In this document: piece by piece, positions 20,600-30,379 of the stretch | How positions within the stretch are numbered: position 1 is the stretch's first letter | Layout: each line of letters begins with the position of its first letter | Assembly: GCF_910592395.1 (NCBI RefSeq) | Contig: NC_088324.1 | Coordinates: forward strand, 3,536,001 to 3,600,000 | Length of the DNA stretch: 64,000 nt | From: Lineus longissimus | Taxonomy: Eukaryota; Nemertea; Pilidiophora; Heteronemertea; Lineidae | Reading direction: 5' to 3' | Notes under the pieces: model-generated | The model's database searches: none | Told to the model about the DNA's origin: nothing | What the model saw: the letters and a program-made list of their open reading frames with translations, nothing else | Made by a program: the position numbers and the translations under genes

Positions 20600-20830
20600 T
20601 CACCAGTAATCCAAAGGAACAAAAGATAATCCAGGACTTGAATCCAGCAAAGTACGTTATGAACACAGTCTAGGCCAAACGTCAAATCACCTCAGTATCC
20701 AATGGAACAACAAATAATCCAGGACTTGAATCCAGCTAAAGTATGCTATGAACACAGTCTAGGCCAAAAATTGAACGTCAGAATCATATGAATCATATGA
20801 ATCTAGTCAAACTGCTTTTATGAACATAGT
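20600..20830. repeat. Tandem repeat of about 87 bp downstream of the transposase-USP stop
   Basis: CCAGGACTTGAATCCAG recurs at about 20631 and 20718, and ACAGTCTAGGCCAAA at about 20666, 20754 and 20828. It lies in the 3' non-coding part of the transposon and may hold transposase binding sites or a terminator. Confidence 0.65.
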
Positions 20831-23800
20831 CTAGGCCAAAAAGAAAACATTCAGGGTAAAGTTGTTCCCTTGTTGGTCCCAAGGTGATGCAGCCACTGGT
20901 TGCCTATCATCATCCATCCTCCACCAGATGTTGTTGGGGTCTCTTAGATAGGCGAACCAGTGGCCCACATTGCACTGGTCCCCAGAATGGCACATGATGC
21001 CTTGAATTATCTTGCCATCTAGGGTACCTCCCTCTGGAGGTCTAATCTTGGTCATGCACTTTTGATTGCCTGATCGTCTGTTGACCTCGATTATAGTTAT
21101 AGGTCCATCTACAGTGATCTGAAACCCCTGCGAGTGGCGTTCACAGACTCTCCCATTTCGTCCTTGGAATTGACAGTGACCCTGGAGAATACCTGAATTT
21201 GCAAAGTGATCATGGTAAAGATCGATAAGTGACACTGCTTGGGGGCCACGTGGAACGTTAATCCTTAACACGGTGCCATCCCTCACCAACTGTAAGTCAA
21301 TGTGCCCCAGGGGGCAGTGGAATTGCCCTGGCCACGAAGTGAGAACTCCTTCAGGTATACTGAGTTTTTCCAACAAGCTCATTAGAAATTCTCCTGCATC
21401 CTGGTATACTCCTAGCACATACCCTCTCCCATCAATTGTGGTATTCAGAGTGGTAATGAGTTCCTGGACAGAGAAAGGTGCACCCTGTCCAGCCATCCTG
21501 GCACAAATATCAAGAAAGGTGTTGTCCACAAGATTTGGTTGATCACCTTGTATGTGCTGGCCAAGATTCACATGATTTAAACACTGGAGCACAGCATTGC
21601 TGTAGCAAATGTTTGCGTCATTGATCAGTCGTGATCCTGGATATTGGGGCGGCATGGGCTCATCATTCCTGTCCACATCAGCAATGTTGGTCACTTCAGA
21701 GTCATGGGTGTCAGGGATCTCAGATTGTTGGGGACTTGTGCTCTGTTGTGGTGGGCGTTGTCTTTGTGTCCTACGGAAAACTGGTGTGCGACCCCTTGGC
21801 GCAGTGTAGCGAGGCTGAAGGGGTTCTGGCAGCTTTGGGTCGGCTAGATGACATTTTCTTACTACAGGATCCCGAAACCTCTCCTCAGCACACAGTATCA
21901 TCAGAAGTGCGGCTACATGGGCATCTGACGTGAGCATACGGGAGCCAAGGTCCCTCTTGGCAGCTGTCCCACAAGTCCAACCACAAAGTCTCTGTAGCGG
22001 CCCAGTAAATCCTAGATAGTTCTCCAACTCGCTGTTCCTCGGTGAACCACTCTGTGTGAACACTACTAGAGGCCGTTTCATGTTCCCCGGGTTTCTGTTC
22101 GTCCTGTTTGCCGATGGCATTTTCATCGTTATGATGGTCACTCCTGTCTCGGGCCACTGGAAGTAAGTTTCATTGTTCCAGCCATCCGGAATCTCATCGA
22201 CATTTGTGAAGTAAACACGGGTGGTAACTGGAAGTTCACGTGCCATGTCCCAGTATTCAGCAATACTTTCGAATTGGCCCATTTGAGCACCGATTTCGAG
22301 TTGCTTACAATGGGTAATGTAAGAACAACCCCTACGAACCAAGTACGGTCCAAGAGTGAATTCGTATATCTGCTGTGCACTAAGAGCCGGCAAGTCAAGG
22401 CGGTCTCTGAGTTGACCAATGTCTCCGACTTCAACACTGTTCCACTGAATACTCCTGGCAGAAGGGAACTGCAGCACATGAGGAGGAAGAGTGACTGAGG
22501 GGTCATGCAGGAAGTTACTGATGTTGAGTCGGTGCTTAATCAGCTTCGCCAGGCGAACCTGCTCCTGATCATCCACGAACTTTATGTTGAATTTTGCATG
22601 GAACTGATTGAAATGTGACACTGCAGCTAGCCATATAAGGTAGATACGAGGACAATTCACATAATCATTAGGTATACCATATTTGTTGCAAAATTGTTCT
22701 CCAAGTGGTTGGAGGAACTGATAAGGTATTATGTCCAGGATTTTTTCATCAGCAATAGCTCCATGAAATTGTTCTACTCCGAATCTGAGCTTTCCAACTA
22801 TGATTTTGCTGTTTTTTGTGAGAACAGGGTCGCTGGGAGATGCCGTCATCTCAATTTTACCACTTGTTGGATCAACTTGGAGAATATCCTCATCCCCCTC
22901 ACTAGGCCATATTAGCCTGCAACCATTCTCAGAACACCACTGCTTCAGATTTGTCACATTTTGTTGGCTTACATTATGTGGCACATAGATGTACCCCTTG
23001 TCCACAGCGAGTATCACGAAGTAGTCCGAGGTTCCTTGAAGGAGAGACAGAAGTCCCTGAGGTGCGACCTCACTGTCAGCCTGACTTTCGCATAATTGCA
23101 ACTCAACACCACACAGATTGCTATCACCACACCTTGGGGTGGCTGCTGCAGCCACAGGAAGTGTCAAAACCACATGTCCTGTAGTATCCACCAAAGTAGA
23201 AAAGGTTATGAAATGCCCTCCCTTTTTGGAATAATAACAATCCTTCTGTTGCTCATAATCCATTGAGTTCTGCACCTTCACTTTTTTAGAATCCATGCTT
23301 GCAGCAACAGGCATCCTTGAAGAACCATCTTTTGGATCAGAAAAGTAGGACAGCAACTCACTATGGATGGGGGATTCTCGACCTTTCATATTGGAGTAAA
23401 CATCATTTTTCTCAGAGTCACTTAGGTTACCAAACCACTGCAATGGAAGGCTTGAGCTATTGAGAATGTCAGCACACAACTCAGTCCAGAAAATGTCATT
23501 GGCAGTTGGCAGACCTATATCAAAGTACGCAGCCAAATCACGAAACTCTACGTTACTCCGCATTTTGTGCCGATACAACAATACTCTAGCAGAAGGATCC
23601 AAACTACGGCAGGTTGACTTCTGGGTCCTCCCCTGCTGATGCTCCCACACAAGCAGCCAGAACTGTTCCTTTTTCATGCCTGTGAGATTCTCTAGCTTCC
23701 AATCTGGCATCATCCATGGCTTTCGCATGTGATTCCAGTCCCGTCGTCGGTTCTCAGGCCATTCATGTCTTGGAAACTCAGCATCATAGCAACTGTCTGA

Positions 23801-24091
23801 TACCCCATAAACATATGTTCCATCAGTGTTGTTTTCACTGCGGCTGGAGGTTTGGCCAGGCCTATCGTTGGGACTGGCAGTTTCAGAGTCTACGTCGTTG
23901 TTAGCAGCAGTCTCCGGTTCATCATCAGAAGAGGCGGTGTCCATTGGTTCATCATGGCTGGCGGTGTCCATTGGTTCATCATGGCTGGCGGTGCCGATTG
24001 GTTCATCATGGGTGGCAGTATCAGCGTCATCATGTTGACCATCAATTGTCCCATTGCCTTGGACGTCTGGATTACCTTGGTGATATTGAGC
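20831..24091 (-). CDS. Transposase-USP fusion protein, exon 2
   Basis: An open exon of about 1086 codons after the acceptor CTATTACAG, with no stop. Residues here are numbered from the internal Met at 23971. An acidic linker contains repeats of ASHDEPMDT. A DDE nuclease of the IS4/5-like DDE_Tnp_4 type follows: SMDSKKV (Asp227), AVDKGY (Asp324) and GVEQFHGA (Glu400). A segment at about 662-700 (CGWTCG.. HVAALL) resembles a degenerate SWIM zinc finger. Residues 780-1046 are a ubiquitin-specific protease: Cys box NICYSNAVLQCL (Cys789), QDAGEF at 857, His box GHWFAYLR (His1004) and MDDD (1019-1022). All predicted catalytic residues of both enzymes are present. It would cut DNA at the element ends and could remove ubiquitin from host or transposase proteins. 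The second role is inference. Confidence 0.8.
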   Translation of the reverse strand, partial: AQYHQGNPDVQGNGTIDGQHDDADTATHDEPIGTASHDEPMDTASHDEPMDTASSDDEPETAANNDVDSETASPNDRPGQTSSRSENNTDGTYVYGVSDSCYDAEFPRHEWPENRRRDWNHMRKPWMMPDWKLENLTGMKKEQFWLLVWEHQQGRTQKSTCRSLDPSARVLLYRHKMRSNVEFRDLAAYFDIGLPTANDIFWTELCADILNSSSLPLQWFGNLSDSEKNDVYSNMKGRESPIHSELLSYFSDPKDGSSRMPVAASMDSKKVKVQNSMDYEQQKDCYYSKKGGHFITFSTLVDTTGHVVLTLPVAAAATPRCGDSNLCGVELQLCESQADSEVAPQGLLSLLQGTSDYFVILAVDKGYIYVPHNVSQQNVTNLKQWCSENGCRLIWPSEGDEDILQVDPTSGKIEMTASPSDPVLTKNSKIIVGKLRFGVEQFHGAIADEKILDIIPYQFLQPLGEQFCNKYGIPNDYVNCPRIYLIWLAAVSHFNQFHAKFNIKFVDDQEQVRLAKLIKHRLNISNFLHDPSVTLPPHVLQFPSARSIQWNSVEVGDIGQLRDRLDLPALSAQQIYEFTLGPYLVRRGCSYITHCKQLEIGAQMGQFESIAEYWDMARELPVTTRVYFTNVDEIPDGWNNETYFQWPETGVTIITMKMPSANRTNRNPGNMKRPLVVFTQSGSPRNSELENYLGFTGPLQRLCGWTCGTAAKRDLGSRMLTSDAHVAALLMILCAEERFRDPVVRKCHLADPKLPEPLQPRYTAPRGRTPVFRRTQRQRPPQQSTSPQQSEIPDTHDSEVTNIADVDRNDEPMPPQYPGSRLINDANICYSNAVLQCLNHVNLGQHIQGDQPNLVDNTFLDICARMAGQGAPFSVQELITTLNTTIDGRGYVLGVYQDAGEFLMSLLEKLSIPEGVLTSWPGQFHCPLGHIDLQLVRDGTVLRINVPRGPQAVSLIDLYHDHFANSGILQGHCQFQGRNGRVCERHSQGFQITVDGPITIIEVNRRSGNQKCMTKIRPPEGGTLDGKIIQGIMCHSGDQCNVGHWFAYLRDPNNIWWRMDDDRQPVAASPWDQQGNNFTLNVFFLA

Positions 24092-24550
24092 CTGTAATAG
24101 AACAAGGAATTGTTGCAGTTACTAGTGAGTTATACATGACACTTTGCACTTTGCAGGTGGGCTGCTGTAGGCACATGCCTTCCCTATTTAATACCTTTTT
24201 TCTCCAGAATCAAATGATTTTAGTTTTAATCAGCTGAAGGCTTTGACAAAGTAGTGGTTCATGAACTTACAGCAGTCATCCAATGCATGGCAGTACCAGT
24301 CCCAAGTGTGCAATTTCAGAAACTAGTGGACCAATTCAGAAAGTGCTGATACTTGGTATCAAATGAAAATGTACCATGAATACATTTTAGTTGAAATGTT
24401 ACAATTGCTAGGTAAAATCATTTTATATCTTTAAAACACTGAAACCTGGCAGAGAAAGAACTGACCACCGGTGTAAACCTTGAGGGTAAAATGATGTTTA
24501 CATCGTATTTCTAATCTTTTGCTCTAAAAATCAGGAATCTTCGTTTTAGA

Positions 24551-24822
24551 TACCGTATACGCAAATATTTTTGTGAGGAAAGATTTCGCGATTTGGCCCT
24601 GCACTGACTATTTCGCGAGGAATAATGTTCGCGATGGGATCCCAAAAATCTTTGTAGAAAATTCCGATATTCTCCTGATCGATGGAATTGGTGCTAATCA
24701 CTCTGAAAAAATCACAGAAATTCGTCACTGTGTGGTTGTTTTCCTAGAATTTTCCTTGTTTTGATTTATGTTCGCGGGGAATAATCTTCGCAATACCGAA
24801 TTAAATTATTGTGTATACAGTA
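24551..24822. mobile_element. TA-flanked MITE
   Basis: Ends TACCGTATACGCAA and, reversed, TACTGTATACACAA form imperfect TIRs with TA at both edges. TTCGCG words recur inside. Looks like a Tc1/mariner-type MITE. Confidence 0.65.
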
Positions 24823-25241
24823 AGTAGGCATTTCGTGTGTTACTCAATTTCAAGAGTGCAATAAATCATTGCAATCGACTGATATTTTCTGAAATCGCCC
24901 TTGGGACATGGACTGACCTTACCCCTGCAGCCCCTTATGGAATCTTTGATCTTAAAAAAAGTAAAAACTACCAACCTACGCTATATTTTTTAGTTTTGTT
25001 ATCAGAAACACAACCTAACAAAAAAGCAGTACACCCGGTAATGGTATTTCTAAGAATCTATGAACGTTTTTGGTAGTTTTCACTTTTTATAAACAATCAC
25101 TATTCCAAGTTGTAAAGCCCATTTACAATGTACACAGCATCCTCATCAGAGGAAGCCCTATGCACATTTCATGTACATTTTTTTTGGTTTTCACCCTGGC
25201 CCATATTGCTGGATTGGCAGCCCTTTCTAAACTAGTGGAGA

Positions 25242-25408
25242 TACTGTAAACCCCCTTATTTTCGCTAGTGACTTGATGACCGTATTTCACCCTTTAATCA
25301 AATGTCTCCTATGGCAATCTAAAAATGCATGATAAGAGTAATACAATTTCGTGCCTTTTACTTGTATTTTTGCGTTTAACGAGAAAAACATTTAAGAGGT
25401 TTACAGTA
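25242..25408. mobile_element. Short MITE
   Basis: The left end TACTGTAAACC is matched by its reverse complement at the right end (GGTTTACAGTA). About 167 bp, no ORF, TA at the edges. Confidence 0.6.
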
Positions 25409-25499
25409 CTCCAGAGGATTTTCAAACATGGTGGCTTTCCCGAATTTGACAATGGCCACCTGTTGGCCTGGGTCGTATGTACACACCCTCTTCAATGAA

Positions 25500-25816
25500 T
25501 AGACCTCTTGCCTTAGTCTGACTCAGGGGCCGATTGGCCGGGGGTAAATTCTAATGGCTTCATGAATTGTGAATCCCTGTATCTCAAAATCAACTTGGCC
25601 GATTTTCGCCAAACATTTTACTGAAAGTCTAGATCAGCAACATACCATTTTTTTACAAATCTCTGTAGAATGTTTATCATGTCTACAAGCAGAAAAAGTT
25701 TGGTGAAAATCGGTCCAGTAGATTTTAAGATATAGGGATTCACAATGTATAAACGACATTAGAATTAGCCCCCCCCCCTCCATCAGCCCCTTTATCGGAC
25801 AAAGGCAAGAGGTCTA
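25500..25816. mobile_element. MITE of about 317 bp
   Basis: TAGACCTCTTGCCTT at the left and its near reverse complement AAGGCAAGAGGTCTA at the right. The interior is partly self-complementary, with a poly-C run at about 25770. Confidence 0.7.
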
Positions 25817-25915
25817 TACAAAACCCTCACCAACAGGATGGCAAAGCTGCTCAAATCGGGAAATCGACGATGTTCGAAATGCATTGGTTCACATAGTTCG
25901 GAGGATAATACTTAC

Positions 25916-26026
25916 AAACAAATCTCTATTTATGCAGTAATGCCGAAGATGTCTTTGTAGATTTGAAATTCGCTGTCCACTCTCATGTATCAATGCCCCA
26001 CAACCTTCACATACATGGAGCACCAT
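25916..26026 (-). CDS. Transposase-USP gene, exon 1 (zinc finger)
   Basis: ATG at 26026 opens 37 codons containing VCEGCGALI and LQRHLRHYC, a C2HC finger of BED/C2H2 type, ending at a consensus donor GTAAGT in phase 0. It joins in phase 0 to the acceptor at 24091. A DNA-binding finger at the transposase N-terminus is expected, which supports the exon. Confidence 0.7.
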
Positions 26027-26615
26027 GTCTAAAGCTGGCAGTCTTCATTCAATGCACAAACGTCTAATGTGTTCTGATGGTAGAAAGCATGCTGGAATCT
26101 TGACAAAAGGAACTATTAGGAATGATGATGTAACATCTTATGGTTTCCTTGACCCTATTCAAACACTAGACATTAGACAATATTTTCATGGACAGGGTCC
26201 CTGCAGAAACTCATCTGTTGAATAGATTGTTCTCATTCATGCACAGCTCTATTGTCTGAATGACAGAATACAAAGCAGGTGCTGTCTTTGAATAGCTCAG
26301 CACCTATTATTGATAAAATCCTCCCTTCCAAAAGACCCTATGATCCGGAAAAGTGTTACATTCTCCAGAGAGTAGGCCTAAAGGCACATTACGCAACCAC
26401 AAGTAATCTCAATCAACAATGCATAACCAATTTATAAAGGGTAACAACACCTTTCACCCCCAGAGAGGAAATGGGGCAGTCTGACTCGAACTTCACTAAG
26501 ATGGTCATGTAATCACCTTATAGGCCTAGTAATGACATAACATTCAGGGTGATCATAACGACCCTATTTCTTAACGTCTTAAAACGAAAGTGAACAGGCC
26601 CTTTAGCTAACCTAC

Positions 26616-26805
26616 CTGAACTGTAGTTATCAGGGCGTCTTTTTTATCCTCATCCTTCCTTGGCTTTTGTTTTGTTTCGGTTTCAATGTAAGCACAAACG
26701 TCTAGTTGCCTCTTTACACCTGGAACATCCGTACATTGCTTCCCGATCTTCTTTTCGACCAGTTGAATATGATTTGCCCAATTAACCAAGAAGGTGTTGA
26801 TTTTG
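26616..26805 (-). CDS. SAM-domain gene, exon 6, 3' part (after Penelope-like insertion)
   Basis: Continues the exon begun at 27712 across the insert, with INTFLVNWANHIQLVEKKIG and a Lys-rich tail. The donor is TTCAG/GTAGGT. The intron that follows contains the 7.8-kb transposase-USP transposon, starting only about 10 bases after the donor. Confidence 0.7.
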
Positions 26806-26853
26806 AGATAACAAAGTTTATCTTATCACAAACAGGTTTGAAACGGATAAATT

Positions 26854-26895
26854 ACCTTAACGTTTCATGACTAGTCAAGTCATTTCATCAGAAGT
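26854..26895 (-). ncRNA. Hammerhead-like motif in left PLE arm
   Basis: The minus strand has CTGATGA, a 6-bp stem II (ATGACT/AGTCAT), then GAAA and CGTT. Stem I is weak (about 3 bp) and stem III minimal, as in PLE hammerheads thought to act as dimers. Confidence 0.6.
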
Positions 26896-26898
26896 GTC

Positions 26899-27510
26899 TT
26901 AGTTCTTCTGTTGACCACTAGAGGTAGTGGCCAACAAAACCTGGTCCCATACGTGAGGTAGTTTGAAGCCCCCTTCATCTCTATTCATGTTGGGTGTTTT
27001 TCTGATCCATATCGACTCCTTTATCCAGCGAAGGTATCGATTGGGTTCCCGGTCTATAACCTTGCTGTCCCGCCAACTGATGGAATGATTGTCCTGGGCA
27101 ACATGGTCCGTTATTGCCGATTTATGAAATTCCCCGAGGGATGTTTTCCTCTGGCTGCGAGTGAACTGTCTCTTATCCGTGTTTTGGGACACATCCGTTT
27201 GATGTTCCTTTATCAGAGTTCCAAATTTTCTCCCTGTCTCCCCGATGTACGATTTGGGACAGTTTCCGCATGGAATCTGATACACGCAATCAGTAATGTT
27301 CGACATGTCTGGTTTGTCTTTGGGATGGACGAGGAGTTGCTTCACGGTCGTGTGGGGTCTACTCGCCATTGAGATACCCGCCTGCTTCATGAACCGCGAG
27401 ATTGGCTCTGTGATCCCTTGGATGTAGGGCAGTACGATGGGGGGTGTCTTCTTGGTTGGGGCTTGCTGCTTGGCTTTAGCATTAGTATGGGACCAGGTTT
27501 TGTTGGCCAC
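26899..27510 (-). CDS. Penelope-like GIY-YIG endonuclease domain (C-terminal fragment)
   Basis: 203 residues with VYQIPCGNCPKSYIGETGR (the Y..C..C..YIG-TGR block of PLE GIY-YIG) followed by LIKEH, SAITDHVAQDNHSISW and RWIKESIWIRK. The CCHH-like spacing is typical of PLE endonucleases. The reverse transcriptase that should precede it is missing. Confidence 0.85.
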   Translation of the reverse strand: MANKTWSHTNAKAKQQAPTKKTPPIVLPYIQGITEPISRFMKQAGISMASRPHTTVKQLLVHPKDKPDMSNITDCVYQIPCGNCPKSYIGETGRKFGTLIKEHQTDVSQNTDKRQFTRSQRKTSLGEFHKSAITDHVAQDNHSISWRDSKVIDREPNRYLRWIKESIWIRKTPNMNRDEGGFKLPHVWDQVLLATTSSGQQKN

Positions 27511-27540
27511 TACCTCTAGTGGTCAACAGAAGAACTAAGA

Positions 27541-27582
27541 CACTTCTGATGAAATGACTTGACTAGTCATGAAACGTCAAGG
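27541..27582 (+). ncRNA. Hammerhead-like motif in right PLE arm
   Basis: The same motif in the opposite arm, with CGTC instead of CGTT after GAAA, giving the preferred GUC cleavage triplet. Confidence 0.6.
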
Positions 27583-27664
27583 TAATTTATCCGTTTCAAA
27601 CCTGTTTGTGATAAGATAAACTTTGTTATCTCAATATACAACTGAACAGATGAACCTCATTAAG

Positions 27665-27712
27665 GGTGTTGATTTTGTCTCTGGAAACAATCAACTGAAA
27701 TTCTTCCAGGAC
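27665..27712 (-). CDS. SAM-domain gene, exon 6, 5' part
   Basis: The acceptor TTTTGCAG is followed by VLEEFQLIVSRDKINT, then the 13-bp target duplication of the Penelope-like insert. Confidence 0.7.
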
Positions 27713-28136
27713 CTGCAAAAGAAAGGCATAAATCTATTTAAATGGCAGCCATCTCGTAATGTAAACAGTCCTGTTGCATTACACACGTAACATGTTGTCC
27801 AAACAGGTACGCCTACTTATGTTCAGAGATTACATTCTTGATTCTTTGCAGCCCCACTCCATCACCGATGTGTCAGAGTGCAGCAAATGCATGCTTTGGT
27901 AAAAATACACCTGAACAATTCTCCCCATGACTGCTTCTATGCCGCCAACCATCTTGACCATTCCCATCACACAATCAATCACAACTCAGTGATATGCCCT
28001 TAGCTGAGCCCACGGCAGGCCGCATTGGGCAGAGCAACCAGGCATGCCAAATCAAATGGAAATAGGGGTAACCTTAGCAAATGTATTCTCTTTCTCTTGG
28101 ACTTTTGCTCTTATTGGTAATTGACCATTCACTTAC
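27713..28136. other. Intron 5 of the SAM-domain gene
   Basis: No ORF or repeat recognised. Flanked by the donor at 28136 and the acceptor at 27713. Confidence 0.5.
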
Positions 28137-28303
28137 CCATTCTCCTTTTCATAGAACTGGGAATGTTTCAAGGATACGGGTAAATGACGAAGACTTCTCA
28201 ATTATTTCCCTCCTCTTTTCAAACATAAGTTCGAGCAGCCGCTTCACTGCCGCCTTATCTGGCTTCTCCTTGATGCCTTCTACTTTCAGGAATTTCACAT
28301 TTT
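28137..28303 (-). CDS. SAM-domain gene, exon 5 (apparent frameshift)
   Basis: The acceptor AATTTTCAG gives ENVKFLKVEGIKEKPDKAAV, then RLLELMFEKRREIIEKS and ILETFP. Near 28155 the frame meets TGA. An indel there would restore YEKENG into exon 6 (VLEEFQLIV), matching the family's spacing. The donor is TGG/GTAAGT. Confidence 0.65.
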
Positions 28304-28704
28304 CTGAAAATTAATCAAAAACATGATCTAAGAATAGACTTTATGTTAAATTTCATTTTAGCACACACTCAATCACAGCACACAAAATTTGATTTTCAAT
28401 ATGAACTGACAAGCCCTTAGCCACGGACTACCAAGCAACATGAACCTCTCTGATGTCATCAATCTGACAAATCTCTCTTTAGTTATTCAGGCATGGGAGT
28501 GAGAGTGTTTCTCCAACAGAAAACCTTAAAATCACTCCCTTCAATTTTGAAAGGACTGGGTCAACTCCTGCAACTCAATGGTTCTCAAATTTTTCATTAG
28601 AAAACCTGATTTCAGATAATTGCCTGAAAACTCAGTCTCATGCTTGGTTATTCCTGGAAAACACTTGAATCATGAAACTGGTCAGATTTATTTTTGATGC
28701 ATAC

Positions 28705-28849
28705 CTTCGTATTCATAAGTGTTGTCTGGATTGACTCCTCCCTCCATCTGCAGAGCGACAGGAAGTTTTGACTTTGCTTGTTCGATGTCCCTTTTTGCTT
28801 TCTTACGAGCATAATGTACGTGGTTCCCAAACTTTGTCTTCAGGGTCGC
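28705..28849 (-). CDS. SAM-domain gene, exon 4
   Basis: The acceptor CATTTCAG joins phase 0 to TLKTKFGNHVHYARKKAKR, the basic block expected after FGDCAW. The donor is GAAG/GTATGC, leaving one base of the next codon. Confidence 0.75.
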
Positions 28850-28929
28850 CTGAAATGAAATAACAAGAATGTAGAATTTTTAACAATCTTCTGAAACTCG
28901 TAGGTCATGCGACTCTGAAGAAGTACTAA

Positions 28930-29450
28930 CTAGAATTCGCTGATATCTGCGTTTTTGAGAACTGCCGTTGCAGTCCTGAATTCCGTGTCGAAGGTTCGGA
29001 GCCGGACATCCCTTTTTTGTTGTAAGGCGAGAACGCCTTTTTTCAAGTCCTTAGCTTGCTTTTTGGACATCGTGGTTACTCGTTGCGTTGTGTTGTACTA
29101 GTTGCATTGTGTTGTAGTCGTTGCGTTGTGTTGTTGAGTGTAATCCTGGTCACGGCACCATGTCGAAACTCTGGGGGTTTCTACTTCGGGAAAAGAGGAG
29201 CGGCAAAAATCATCAAGTGACTCGGTTGGTTTCTATTATAACACTGAACTTTATTTGATCTCTCACTACCGTCATCTCATCGTACACAGAATATAATTTA
29301 CAGCCCCTTATGGTGGACACATGTTTTGGAGTCTTTCTCAGCTCGGAGAGGTCATCGTGTCGAGCGAAAGAATAATAAAACTTGATACTACTCCAAGTGT
29401 TTCTGTGCCTTTGAAGTCTGTAGAATTACCGACACACGTCAAGCCAAATT
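28930..29450 (-). mobile_element. LTR retroelement 5' fragment (LTR, PBS, start of gag)
   Basis: In intron 3. On the minus strand an LTR ending GAGTTTCGACA (edge at 29161) is followed directly by the primer site TGGTGCCGTGACC (29148-29160). Then comes a leader with repeated CAACACAACGCAACGA-like words and an ATG at about 29071 opening a 47-codon Lys-rich frame (MSKKQAKDLKKGVL) that stops after SEF. AATAAA at about 29252 on the minus strand fits an R region. The outer LTR edge is unclear. Probably BEL/Pao-like. Confidence 0.5.
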
Positions 29451-29731
29451 CTATTCATGCAATGCCACACTTTTAAAGAAAACACCACATTGGTTCACTG
29501 GACGTTGATAAATTGGACGACAAGGCTAGCAGTAGCACAAGTCATGACAAGATGTCTGGTGCTCATACCGCATGTACATTACATACATTGCACCCATATA
29601 GCTTTTAATGATCTTATGAGCTCAGTCATCTTACTAGCTCTCTGTCCCTGTTAGCCGTTGAGCCGACCTATCGTTTTCAACCCTGGATATTTCCGAATCA
29701 GAAGTAAGCGTTATCACTGTGAATTACTCAC

Positions 29732-30076
29732 CCATGCACAGTCTCCAAAAGGATCCTTCCACTGGGGGTAATGATGCACAAGTGTGCGGCATATGGCGTC
29801 ATAGTCTTTCGAAAGGTCACCTTTTATCCCTGTGTAAAAGTTAACAGCCTCTTCGACAAAAAGATTGTCTGCTTGATTGGAGTTACCCAGAAGGTTGTTA
29901 TTTATCATCTCTTTCATTCGGGAACTGAATGGCGGCGGATTCACCACTTGGAATAATAGTCGGTGCTCAGTCTTCGGATGAACAGTGGTGTAATCGACGG
30001 TTGATTTTGAAGTGATGCTGTGCGTGTCACTGTCAGACATTGAATCCGTGAATTCCATTGATGTTGTGGTTGTCTC
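29732..30076 (-). CDS. SAM-domain gene, exon 3, 3' part (after hAT insertion)
   Basis: Ser/Thr-rich linker, then VNPPPFSSRMKEMI and FVEEAVNFYTG, then DYDAICRTLVHHYPQWKD and FGDCAW, ending at the donor TGG/GTGAGT. The HYPxxxD block is characteristic of SAMD3-like proteins, where it is followed by a basic K..F.N..R block (exon 4). Confidence 0.75.
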
Positions 30077-30379
30077 AGACCTGCCTACCCTACCTTGGCT
30101 CAATGTGTAATCATGACCAAAAAAATGTGTAAAATCAAGGAACTATGTGTAATGTTGAAATAGTAAGCATAAACAATTTTTAAAAAAGAGTAAAATTCGA
30201 ACCTAAATGTGTAATTTTATTTTATGTCAATTACCGTGAATGATACACCATACATGTACACAAGTTACTGAATGGAGCCTTATTGCTGACCCTTTTGTAA
30301 GCAAAATCGATGGGGTGAGAAATCCCCTTCATCATTATTGTCTCTGAACAATGTCTATTGTCGAGAGACAATAATAATA

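Larger units (their letters stand above)
18780..26604 (-). mobile_element. 7.8-kb DNA transposon encoding a transposase-USP fusion
   Basis: The two ends are inverted copies: AAAGGGC, one variable base, then TGTTCACTTTCG, continuing with TTTT. TA flanks the inner AAGGGC core on both sides, so a 2-bp TA target duplication is possible, though the true edge is uncertain by a base or two. The element carries a two-exon gene (25916-26026 and 20831-24091). The right end lies in the intron after exon 6 of the SAM-domain gene. Three TA-flanked MITEs sit in its own intron. Confidence 0.75.
26806..27664 (-). mobile_element. Penelope-like element inserted in an exon
   Basis: Bounded by the 13-bp direct repeat GGTGTTGATTTTG (26793-26805 and 27665-27677). 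It has inverted terminal arms of about 146 bp (26806-26951 and 27486-27631), the pseudo-LTR arrangement of Penelope-like elements, plus a short unpaired tail on the right. Inside is only the C-terminal GIY-YIG part, so it is 5'-truncated. It interrupts exon 6 of the SAM-domain gene. Confidence 0.8.
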
